This document shows positions 19,092 to 26,739 of a DNA stretch of 64,000 nt, piece after piece. Position 1 is the first letter of the stretch; each line of letters begins with the position of its first letter. The notes under the pieces are model-generated. The model had not been told where the DNA came from. It was given only the letters and a program-made list of their open reading frames with translations, and made no database searches. The position numbers and the translations under genes are program-made. This stretch comes from Aequorivita lipolytica (GTDB taxonomy: Bacteria > Bacteroidota > Bacteroidia > Flavobacteriales > Flavobacteriaceae): assembly GCF_007997135.1 (NCBI RefSeq), contig NZ_VORU01000001.1:62001-126000 (forward strand), written 5' to 3'.

Positions 19092-19388
19092 ATGTCAAAA
19101 TTTGGAGAATTAATTGAAACGCGAATCCCAGTTCTGCTAGACTTTTATGCGGAATGGGACGAAGCCTGCAAAGGAATGCATCCCGTTTTACGCGACGTTG
19201 CCGCCGCACTGGGCGATAAGGCGCGAGTTATAAAAATAGATGTAGAAAAAAACAAGGAACTTGCTGAAGCACTTCGCGTTAAAGGTTTGCCTACATTAAT
19301 GATTTACAAAAATGGCGAAATGAAATGGCGCCAAAGTGGAGAACAAGATGCCAATACACTTATTGGACTTGTTAACGAGTACGTTTAG
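19092..19388 (+). CDS. Thioredoxin-like protein lacking the first active-site cysteine
   Basis: 98 residues with the full thioredoxin fold, including the cis-proline loop GLPTLMIYKNGE. The active site usual in thioredoxins, W-C-G-P-C-K, reads W-D-E-A-C-K here: the first cysteine is Asp23 and only Cys26 remains. Classic dithiol reduction is therefore not possible. A monothiol, chaperone-like or regulatory role is more likely. No signal peptide, so cytoplasmic. Monocistronic, after a metallophosphoesterase. Confidence 0.88.
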   Translation: MSKFGELIETRIPVLLDFYAEWDEACKGMHPVLRDVAAALGDKARVIKIDVEKNKELAEALRVKGLPTLMIYKNGEMKWRQSGEQDANTLIGLVNEYV

Positions 19389-19615
19389 CTTCTAAACCTT
19401 CCAATGCTTCCTTTACGGTTTCATGTTTTTTCTTAAAATACTACACTAAGCATATGTATATGGCGAATCTATTGCCAAAACATTCCTCAATTCCAGCAGT
19501 TTAGCAGAATTCTTACAAAAACGTTAAATATTTCAACTTTTTCCGTTAAACTGCTTGTTTCTTCGGATTAAACCCTTTAATTTGTCGGAAAATTTCTACT
19601 TTATTTTTGATAGCT

Positions 19616-21055
19616 ATGAAAAATTCTTACATAAAATTTTCTATTGGCAGAAGTTTGCCTTTTGTAATGCTTTTGCTTTTGTCTTTAACTGCGCAATCGC
19701 AAGTTGGTATAGGGAATACAAATCCCAATCCTTCTTCAGCGCTTGATATTACATCAACTACCCAAGGTTTACTAACACCTAGGATGACTACTTTGCAGCG
19801 AACTGCAATTTCGGCACCTGCCAACAGTCTTTTGGTTTATGATACTACGTTAAAAGCCTTTTATTATTACGATTTAACTTCAACTACCTGGATAAAAATT
19901 AATTCAGCGACGGACAAACGCAATAATTATGTTTTGGTAAAATCGGCCGCAGATCTACCAGCTCCGGTATCAGGAAAAATTACCCTTTTGTCCAACACTT
20001 ATTATGAAATTAACGGTATAATTTACTTAACTGTACCCATAGATTTAAATGATGCTTACGTTTCTGGAATGGATGCAAATGAGGATATTCTTTATAGTGC
20101 AACTGCTGGCCCCGTATTTCAAGGAACAAAGGGAGGAAGTATTCGGAATGTGACAATAAGCGGTGTAGCTGGTGCAAGTGCTTTAAACATTACTGGCGGC
20201 ACTTCCCTTTTGATACAGAACACGATAATTGCAAATTTGAGTAGTGTGGGAACCATTTCAAATGTTGGCCTCTATTTTGCCAACATTGTACAATTTGTTG
20301 GAAATACTACCGGTATAACTTATAGCAACATTACTAATTTATTATTGAGTAACCAAGCGTGGTTGGGGACTAATAATGGTACTTATGAAACATATATAGG
20401 CACATTTGCACTGATTCAAAAAGCGAGTGGATTCAGCAATGTTCTTCCGGGAAAAACTGGGATGAATACTACAGGAATCACTTCTATTACAGGAGATGCC
20501 GTTTTAAACCAAGTAGTTTTTTACGGAGGGGGAACATATGTGAGTGGATCTTCACCTTATACTGGATATAATTTTAACAAAGACTGGACCGTAGATTGCC
20601 CAGGCATTCCGCGGGAGGGAGATGGACAGGCAACAGCAAATATTTATTACACTGCCTCTAGCGTTGTGGTTATGGGTAACGCAACGCCTATAAAACTGCC
20701 CGTTACTACCGCTCCTATTAGGATGTTTAGAACTTCAGCTCGTGCAGGTGCAGATAGTAGCAATAGTGTGGTTTATGAAGGTAAAAAATCAAGATCCCTC
20801 ACCGTTCTTGGCTCAATTTCATTTACAGCTATTGCAGGGATGCGATTTACATTTTCAATTTATAAAAATGGAGTTCAACAAATAGGTACGCAAGTTGTTT
20901 ATGATGTGGTAGATACCAATGCAAGACAAGGATTGTCTATCGTTGGAACGGTAGTAGCCAACCCGACAGATTATATTGAGATTTACGTGGAAAGAACTAC
21001 AGGAGCAGGTTCAAATCAGTTTCTAGTAACAAGTTATAACCTATTGGTAAATTAA
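19616..21055 (+). CDS. Secreted protein with Bacteroidetes N-terminal module
   Basis: 479 residues from the ATG at 19616 (a TTG three codons earlier is the only in-frame alternative). The signal peptide (LPFVMLLLLSLTAQSQ) is followed by VGIGNTNPNPSSALDI, TQGLLTPRMTTLQRTAI and LLVYDTTLKAFYYYD, a module found at the start of many exported Bacteroidetes proteins. The middle (about 110-330) is a Gly/Ser/Thr-rich beta-structured region, and the C-terminal 100 residues look like a beta-sandwich. No T9SS sorting domain is visible. Function unknown. Confidence 0.75.
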   Translation: MKNSYIKFSIGRSLPFVMLLLLSLTAQSQVGIGNTNPNPSSALDITSTTQGLLTPRMTTLQRTAISAPANSLLVYDTTLKAFYYYDLTSTTWIKINSATDKRNNYVLVKSAADLPAPVSGKITLLSNTYYEINGIIYLTVPIDLNDAYVSGMDANEDILYSATAGPVFQGTKGGSIRNVTISGVAGASALNITGGTSLLIQNTIIANLSSVGTISNVGLYFANIVQFVGNTTGITYSNITNLLLSNQAWLGTNNGTYETYIGTFALIQKASGFSNVLPGKTGMNTTGITSITGDAVLNQVVFYGGGTYVSGSSPYTGYNFNKDWTVDCPGIPREGDGQATANIYYTASSVVVMGNATPIKLPVTTAPIRMFRTSARAGADSSNSVVYEGKKSRSLTVLGSISFTAIAGMRFTFSIYKNGVQQIGTQVVYDVVDTNARQGLSIVGTVVANPTDYIEIYVERTTGAGSNQFLVTSYNLLVN

Positions 21056-21071
21056 TTTAATAATTATTAGT

Positions 21072-21755
21072 CTATATTGGCTTACTTAGCCAATTTTTCT
21101 CCCCAATAAATTCCAAAACCTTTGGCAAAACATACCAAAGGTTTTTTTCTGCCTTTAGGCTATCGTGAAATACAATTATGCTTCCGGGTTTTAAGTTGTT
21201 TAAAACACTTTGAAGACATTTTTCTTCAGAAATAGTCGCGTCAAAATCATAACTAATCACATCCCACATTACAATTTCAAAACCTTTTTTTTGAAGGATT
21301 TTGGTCTGTTTGGAAGTGATTTTTCCATAGGGCGGACGGAAAAGTGATTGTAGATTTTCGATTTTCGATTGCCGATTTTCAATTTCTGAGCGGTCCGTTT
21401 TCGGTCTTCCGTCTTTCGCCATCTGTCTTTCAGCCTTTTCAACATTCTCAACATATTCCGAAGTCTTAGTTTTCCAGCCGTTCAAATGGTTAAAAGTATG
21501 GTTGCCCACAGAATGGCCTTCAGCAAGTATTCTTCTGAAAATTTCGGGATGCTTTTGAACATTTTCACCTATGCAGAAAAAGGTTGCCTTTGCATTGTGC
21601 TTTTTAAGCTCATCCAAAACCCAAGGTGTAATTTCAGGAATTGGGCCGTCATCAAAAGTTAGGTAAACTGCTTTTTCTTTCCGCGAAAATGCCCAAATCC
21701 GTTCAGGGTATAACCGCTGAATGAATCTGGGCATTTTTACTAAATTGAATTTCAA
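21072..21755 (-). CDS. Polysaccharide deacetylase family protein
   Basis: 227 residues, NodB homology domain. Present are TFDDGP (33-38, catalytic Asp and metal Asp), HTFNH (86-90, metal ligands), FRPPYGK (139-145), MWDVISYDFD and IVFHDS. It probably removes acetyl groups from a cell-envelope glycan; without a signal peptide its location is unclear. Residues about 109-136 form an insertion rich in charged and polar residues that is absent from the normal short link between HxxxH and RPPYG and is encoded by repeat-like DNA. It starts 2 bp after the upstream DUF2723 gene stop, so the two are probably co-transcribed. Confidence 0.88.
   Translation of the reverse strand: MKFNLVKMPRFIQRLYPERIWAFSRKEKAVYLTFDDGPIPEITPWVLDELKKHNAKATFFCIGENVQKHPEIFRRILAEGHSVGNHTFNHLNGWKTKTSEYVENVEKAERQMAKDGRPKTDRSEIENRQSKIENLQSLFRPPYGKITSKQTKILQKKGFEIVMWDVISYDFDATISEEKCLQSVLNNLKPGSIIVFHDSLKAEKNLWYVLPKVLEFIGEKNWLSKPI
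21347..21431. repeat. Repeat-like DNA inserted in frame in the deacetylase gene
   Basis: On the minus strand the segment reads as GACAGATGGCGAAAGACGG units followed by GAAAATCGGCAATCGAAAAT units, each internally repetitive. These patterns are like intergenic repeats in this group. They encode about 28 residues (ERQMAKDGRPKTD, then SEIENRQSKIENLQS) between two conserved motifs of the deacetylase without breaking the frame. Confidence 0.6.
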
Positions 21756-21757
21756 TT

Positions 21758-24700
21758 TTATTGGTTTACTGGAACTTCTTCATCAATTTGCTTGGTTGGT
21801 TCACGCTCCATTTTTTCCAAAAGAGTTGAATCTAAAGGAATCTCAATGGTAGAATCAATTTCAACATCCTTGTCCAAATCCATTGCTTCATCCGGAGAAT
21901 AAAAATGGCGGAACAACTTTAAATAGTCATTAAACTTTCTCGCTTCGTCTCTGCCATATTGTTCTTCATCATAAACCACAACTAGCTGCACCAAACCTCG
22001 GTAGCGTTCCATATCGCTTATTATATCTTCAGCAATGGCGCGCTGTTTGTTAAATTTCAAACTGTTATAATACGTTAGGTTTTCCTGATATTTCTTAGAA
22101 ACGTCTTCGTAAACCTTTCTGGCCTTTTCAGGTTTGTCGAGTTCGTAATACCCAATAACAAAGGGCTCCAACAGCGAATAATATTCAAAATATTCTATTG
22201 GCATTTTTTCCATCGCAAGGTCGAGTACCTTCTCTGCTTTAACCATTTTGCCTTCATTTATAAGTGCTTCGGCAAGACGGGCTAGATTGCTTCTGTAGGT
22301 GATTCCGTTTCTGCGGGTTTCGGTATCGTGGTAAATATCTGGACTGCCGCTATTGCCCCAATCCCAAGACATAACGATATCATACATTTTGTCTGCGTCA
22401 ATTCGGCCCATATCAAACGGACTTCTTTTGTTGAGTGGTGTTCTGATTGGAACTAATTTATAGACTACACCGTCCAACTGCAGATAATCCTTCATCCATA
22501 AATAATCATCATCGCCAAAACTTCCGCCGCTGAAATAAATAGGGCGCTCCCAATTGTTATTGGCAATAATATCCAGCATCATCATTCTATTTTTGTAGAG
22601 AATATCACCTTTCAGATTTATGTCTATATACGGCACAATCTTATCAGCATCTTCCGGAGCCACGATACCATTTTTTAATACCGTTTCTTTATCAACGGGA
22701 ATACGGATCACTTTTGAAGGAAATGTATTCACTTGCTGCCCGCTTGGCAGCTCCATTTGGGTGGCTGGACTATCGTTTGCCACAAAATTCATCCACGTTT
22801 TAATATCGATGGTGTCTTGCGTGGTTTGTTGGTATATTAGAAAGTCGCGCGTTCCCCAACGGTATTTGTCATGCGTTAATTGTGAAGGAATAGGATCGCT
22901 GGTAAAGGCTTTCTTCTTCATATCGTCAATATACCAATCTGTTTGGAATAAGCTCGTATTTACAATACGTACATCCTGCCTGTAGCCTTCCACATTTTGT
23001 GCATACCAAAGTGCAAAAGTATCGTTATCGCCAATTGTAAAGAGAATTGCATTTTCATCGCAGGAATCCAAATACATTTTTCCCATTGATTGTGCGGTAT
23101 AACGATTGCTTCGGTCGTGATCGTCCCAGTTTTGGGTGGCCAGCAATACTGGCGCCGCTAAAGCCGAAATGGTAATGACAATGGGGAGTGCGATTTTGGG
23201 TTTCAGATAATCTTTTACTAAATCGAACAGCGCATACACGCCATAACCTATCCACATGGCAAATACATAGAAACTACCCACCAGCGCATAATCCCGCTCG
23301 CGTGGTTCAAAGGGTCTCTCGTTCAGATAAATTTTCAGTGCTAAACCAGTAAATAGGAAAAACACCAATAAAACCCAAAAGCTTTTTTGATCGTTTTTAA
23401 AGTGAAATACCAAACCGATAACACCCAAAATTAGGGGAAGGAAAAAGTAGGTATTCCGGGCTCTGTTGTTTTTCATGTCGCTGGACAAACTATCTTGATT
23501 GCCCAAGCGCACTTCGTCTATAAACTTGATGCCGCTAAGCCAATTGCCGTGCAAATCTGTGTATTGGCCCTGCACATCGTCTTGTCTTCCAGTGAAATTC
23601 CACATAAAATAACGCCAATACATATAGCCAAACTGAAACTCAAACATGAATTTCATATTTTTAAAAAAGGACGGCTTTTGAATATCGAGATACTGTCCGA
23701 AATTTTTCAAAAACTTATCGTAATCACCTTTATCCACCAATCCTTGATTGTAGGCTTGTTTGAATTTATTCACTTCATCTACTAATCGGGGTTCGCTCAG
23801 ATATTCGCTTTTTATCGAAAAATCTAATCCTCCGGTAAATTCCATATAATTGGCATTGTGTTCCGTACTCCACATTCTTGGCAGAAATGCCTTTTGAGAA
23901 TCTTCGGTATTTTGGCTAGCATTTTTGAAGTTGTTTACAATAATGTATTTATTGGTGGCTTCATCTTTTTCGTATTTCGGCTTATCGTCTTTATACGGGT
24001 TGTCTTCATCTAGCCCAACATAGGTTTCGGTGAAAAGTGGCCCATAAAAAAGGTGTGTTTCTGGATATTGTTCGCGGTTGTAGTATGCCAAAAGCTCGCG
24101 TGCGTTATTTGGATTATTTTCGTTAATCACCGTTCCGGCATTTGCGCGTATTGGGAGCATTAACCAACTGGAAAAACCTATAAAAATAAAAAGGACACAA
24201 AGCAGGAGTGTGTTTAGCTGCACGAAGCCTTTGTTTCTGGTAATCCGCAGCCCATAAATAAATAATATAATAAACAGAATCGCCGCGAAAATAGTTCCCG
24301 AATTAAATGGAAGTCCGATGCTGTTTACAAAAAATAATTCTGAAGCACTGAAAAACTTCATGGTCACCGGCAGCAATAGTTTAAAGATGAAAAGAAGAAT
24401 TGCAACGGTAACAATATTTGCAATGATGAAATTTTTAACCGAAATGGTTTTGTAGTGTTTAAAGAAATACAAAAACCCGATTGCTGGAATGGTTAGCAGT
24501 GCCATAAAGTGAACCCCAAAGGAGAGCCCAATTATAAATGCAATTAGAATTACCCAACGGTTGCCTCTTGGCTCAAGCATATCGCGTTCCCAGCGCAATG
24601 CGGTATAAAACAGAACCGACATTAAGAAAGCTGCACTTGCATATACTTCGGCTTCCACGGCGTTGTACCAAAAACTATCCGTAAACGCAAAGGCTAATGA

Positions 24701-25084
24701 ACCTACAGCGGCACTGCCAATAATGGCCATTGCGCTTGTTCTATCAATTTCTTGATGTTTGGAAATTACATTTGTAAGTAAAATTGTCAGCGACCAGAAC
24801 ATAAAAAGTATGGTAAATGCACTGGCAAAAACAGACATTAAGTTAATGGTAAGGGCGATTTGTGAAGCTTCCGCAGCAAAAATGGAGAAAAAAGCACCTA
24901 GTAACTGATATAATGGCGCTCCCGGTGGATGGCCAACCTCTAAATTACTGGCGGTTGTAATATATTCGCCAGCATCCCAAAAACTGGCGGTAGGTTCCAC
25001 GGTTAACCAATAGGTTATCAAGGCAATAGCAAAGACAAGCCAACCCGTAATTTTGTTCCATTTTGTAAAGTTGAAAGAACCCAT
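21758..25084 (-). CDS. DUF2723 family membrane protein (TMEM260-like)
   Basis: 1108 residues from ATG 25084; the GTG two codons earlier is less likely. The first 340 residues hold about nine membrane helices with a WDAGEYI loop after the first helix, as in protein O-mannosyltransferase-like GT-C enzymes. A further block of helices lies near 535-640, and the C-terminal 470 residues are soluble with TPR-like helices. This family is nearly universal in Bacteroidetes, and its vertebrate relative TMEM260 is an O-mannosyltransferase. Protein glycosylation at the inner membrane is therefore a fair inference, not shown here. Followed at 2 bp by a polysaccharide deacetylase gene. Confidence 0.88.
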   Translation of the reverse strand: MGSFNFTKWNKITGWLVFAIALITYWLTVEPTASFWDAGEYITTASNLEVGHPPGAPLYQLLGAFFSIFAAEASQIALTINLMSVFASAFTILFMFWSLTILLTNVISKHQEIDRTSAMAIIGSAAVGSLAFAFTDSFWYNAVEAEVYASAAFLMSVLFYTALRWERDMLEPRGNRWVILIAFIIGLSFGVHFMALLTIPAIGFLYFFKHYKTISVKNFIIANIVTVAILLFIFKLLLPVTMKFFSASELFFVNSIGLPFNSGTIFAAILFIILFIYGLRITRNKGFVQLNTLLLCVLFIFIGFSSWLMLPIRANAGTVINENNPNNARELLAYYNREQYPETHLFYGPLFTETYVGLDEDNPYKDDKPKYEKDEATNKYIIVNNFKNASQNTEDSQKAFLPRMWSTEHNANYMEFTGGLDFSIKSEYLSEPRLVDEVNKFKQAYNQGLVDKGDYDKFLKNFGQYLDIQKPSFFKNMKFMFEFQFGYMYWRYFMWNFTGRQDDVQGQYTDLHGNWLSGIKFIDEVRLGNQDSLSSDMKNNRARNTYFFLPLILGVIGLVFHFKNDQKSFWVLLVFFLFTGLALKIYLNERPFEPRERDYALVGSFYVFAMWIGYGVYALFDLVKDYLKPKIALPIVITISALAAPVLLATQNWDDHDRSNRYTAQSMGKMYLDSCDENAILFTIGDNDTFALWYAQNVEGYRQDVRIVNTSLFQTDWYIDDMKKKAFTSDPIPSQLTHDKYRWGTRDFLIYQQTTQDTIDIKTWMNFVANDSPATQMELPSGQQVNTFPSKVIRIPVDKETVLKNGIVAPEDADKIVPYIDINLKGDILYKNRMMMLDIIANNNWERPIYFSGGSFGDDDYLWMKDYLQLDGVVYKLVPIRTPLNKRSPFDMGRIDADKMYDIVMSWDWGNSGSPDIYHDTETRRNGITYRSNLARLAEALINEGKMVKAEKVLDLAMEKMPIEYFEYYSLLEPFVIGYYELDKPEKARKVYEDVSKKYQENLTYYNSLKFNKQRAIAEDIISDMERYRGLVQLVVVYDEEQYGRDEARKFNDYLKLFRHFYSPDEAMDLDKDVEIDSTIEIPLDSTLLEKMEREPTKQIDEEVPVNQ

Positions 25085-25230
25085 AAGCACTTAAAAATTT
25101 TTATGGGACGAATTTACTAATAATATAGATAGCCCCAAGTATGTAAATGTGGTAACGTACAATATGATGTGATATTTTTACATAATTCCAGATTTGTAAA
25201 AAAGAACCGAAATATTTTTACAATAAAATA

Positions 25231-25261
25231 TTTGCACAAGCCAAAGTTTGTATTAAATTTG
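25231..25261 (+). promoter_or_regulatory. tRNA-Gln promoter
   Basis: TTTG (25231-25234), a 19-bp spacer, and TAAATTTG (25254-25261): a near-perfect Bacteroidetes -33/-7 pair. The start of transcription would fall about 10 bp before the tRNA. Confidence 0.7.
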
Positions 25262-25278
25262 CAACCGCATTACGGTAT

Positions 25279-25351
25279 TGGCCCATGGTGTAACTGGCAA
25301 CACGTCTGTTTTTGGTACAGAAGAGTCTAGGTTCGAGCCCTAGTGGGCCAA
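25279..25351 (+). tRNA. tRNA-Gln (anticodon UUG)
   Basis: 73 nt cloverleaf without encoded CCA. Acceptor TGGCCCA / TGGGCCA plus discriminator A; D arm GTG/CAC; anticodon arm TCTGT / ACAGA with loop TTTTGGT, anticodon TTG; T arm CTAGG-TTCGAGC-CCTAG. Its 3' end is the integration site of the island to its right. Confidence 0.96.
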
Positions 25352-25352
25352 C
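25337..25352. other. attL, left copy of the integration core
   Basis: GCCCTAGTGGGCCAAC, the 3' end of tRNA-Gln, identical to 44155-44170. The tRNA stays intact because the element carries this end. Confidence 0.88.
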
Positions 25353-25358
25353 TTTTAT

Positions 25359-25399
25359 AAACCCTAAGAAGCTGTAAAATAAGCTCTTAGGGTTTTTTT
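25359..25399 (+). terminator. Terminator of the tRNA-Gln transcript
   Basis: Stem AACCCTAAGA..AGCT / AGCT..CTTAGGGTT followed by TTTTTTT. It lies on the island side of attL, so the element itself supplies the terminator for the host tRNA. Confidence 0.85.
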
Positions 25400-25420
25400 G
25401 TACCGCCCATTGTACCGCCC
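25398..25420. repeat. Left 23-bp subterminal repeat (probable integrase arm site)
   Basis: Two tandem 12-bp units, TTGTACCGCCCA then TTGTACCGCCC. An identical 23-bp copy in the same orientation lies at 44007-44029, 46 bp and 126 bp respectively from the two att cores. Tandem direct repeats near the ends of an integrase-borne element are typical arm-type binding sites. Confidence 0.8.
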
Positions 25421-25454
25421 GTCTTTGGTTTTAAGGTAAATTTTTTTTAGATTT

Positions 25455-25589
25455 TTAGGAGTCCTCTAAAATTCCTACTAAAAAATCACATTTAGAGAGT
25501 TCATCCCAAAGACTATCATTAATATTTTCAAGCCTTTCTATTCTTGCCCTACTTTGCCGCAATTCCTTGTTAAGTTCGAAGTTGTCCAT
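25455..25589 (-). CDS. Small hypothetical protein, 44 residues
   Basis: Starts MDNFELNKELRQSRARIERL and ends FLVGILEDS. Amphipathic and probably coiled coil over its first 30 residues. Not recognised. It is the leftmost ORF of the island, pointing toward the att site and downstream of the next small ORF on the same strand. Its size makes coding uncertain. Confidence 0.4.
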   Translation of the reverse strand: MDNFELNKELRQSRARIERLENINDSLWDELSKCDFLVGILEDS

Positions 25590-25652
25590 TGGTTTTTCAT
25601 TGCAACCTAAAAAAAAAGCGATATAAATAAAAGTTTTTGCATTTTACAAATT

Positions 25653-25898
25653 TTAAGTATTGTTGTTTTGTTTTCTATAATGGGTTTCTGAAAGCAATTT
25701 CATTTCAAAATAAAGATTGTTTGGTTCCTGATTGTTCGTTAATGTGTTTAATAAATATTGAAGATGGGCGGCATTTTTTGCACCAGCAAGGCATCCTTCT
25801 ATAAATACTATATTCATGATCCTTTTGAACTGGTCTGTACTTAAATTGGAAATATCTTTTTCAGTTATTATTTGAGAAAAATAATTTGTGTATTTCAT
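25653..25898 (-). CDS. Hypothetical protein, 81 residues
   Basis: MKYTNYFSQIITEKDISNLS start, mostly helical, no membrane segment, one Cys. I do not recognise a family. It sits near the left end of the island and reads outward, 63 bp upstream of the 44-residue ORF, with which it could share a transcript. Confidence 0.5.
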   Translation of the reverse strand: MKYTNYFSQIITEKDISNLSTDQFKRIMNIVFIEGCLAGAKNAAHLQYLLNTLTNNQEPNNLYFEMKLLSETHYRKQNNNT

Positions 25899-26038
25899 TT
25901 ATTGGATAAAATCCAAATTTACGGAATATTTCCATTTCTCCCTTATTAGATTTTGTTTAAAAAGTGAAAATATTTTTTATATTTCTTTATTCTTATAATT
26001 GAAGTTCGGAGAGATTCCAATAACTACATGGTATTATC

Positions 26039-26306
26039 GGTTGCCTGCGTAGTAATTCCGCGTTGCATTGTTGATTGCCCGCAGTTGCGCGCGGTGTTGC
26101 ATTTTTGATTGCCACGAAGTTGCGCGGTGTTGCATTTTTGGTTGCCACGAAGTTGCGAGGTGTTGCATTGTTGATTGCCCGCAGTTGCGGGGGGTGTTGC
26201 ATTTTTGGTTGCCAAGAAGTTGCGAGGTGTTGGATTGTTTATTGCCCGCAGTTGCGCACGCTATTCCATTATTGATTGCTCCGCATTACTTCCGTGTTGT
26301 ATTTTC
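26039..26306. repeat. 33/34-bp tandem array, eight units
   Basis: Units begin at about 26039, 26073, 26107, 26140, 26173, 26207, 26240 and 26274. Each has the skeleton GATTGCC-(CGCAG or ACGAAG)-TTGCGxGGTGTTGCATTxTT. Two kinds mix: 34-bp units with CCGCAG and 33-bp units with CACGAAG; the outer units are the most diverged. There are no unique spacers, so this is not a CRISPR array. The 33-bp period leaves long frames open on both strands, which should not be taken as genes. Confidence 0.85.
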
Positions 26307-26739
26307 ACTGTAGTTGTAGTTATTTAATTTAAATATCATTTAAGCCTACTAAATAAGAAAATATCAAAGATGTAAGAATTAAAACTATTCAATCACCGTT
26401 GTTGAGCATCATATTTTAATAACATAGAGATATCACTTCTTTATTATGGTTACTGGTTTTCCGAATAAAACCTTCGGATGGACACAGTGTGCTTGGTCGA
26501 ATAATTAAGGAAAAAGGGATGGGAATACTGCTTTTTTAATATATTTGAGTTACGGCTTACTGCTTTATTCTCCCCTTTTAGTTAAAACACGCTGGCTCAT
26601 TATGCCTTGCCGTGGTTTGATATGCTTAAAAATTTGAAATATAATTAATAAAAAATAATGGTGTCCATTTGCGGTATAAACGCAATATCCATGTTGTTTA
26701 TAGACATGTTAGCCTTCATTAAAAAAACCGAGAAACTGA
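26307..26739. other. Intergenic region before the DUF262 gene
   Basis: AT-rich with no ORF I would defend. The only structured signs are GCGGTATAAACGC (a short hairpin near 26673) and GTTAGCC at 26708-26714, the exact complement of GGCTAAC that begins the hairpin after the downstream gene. Confidence 0.5.

Noticed and set aside
26039-26306. CRISPR array
   Set aside because: Units are tandem with no unique spacers, and no cas genes are in the window.
25993-26313. Overlapping long frames on both strands across 25993-26313, some with 11-residue repeats such as NATPRNFVATK
   Set aside because: They are the by-product of the 33/34-bp tandem array, whose period keeps frames open; no start context and mixed 33/34-bp units break the repeat frame.
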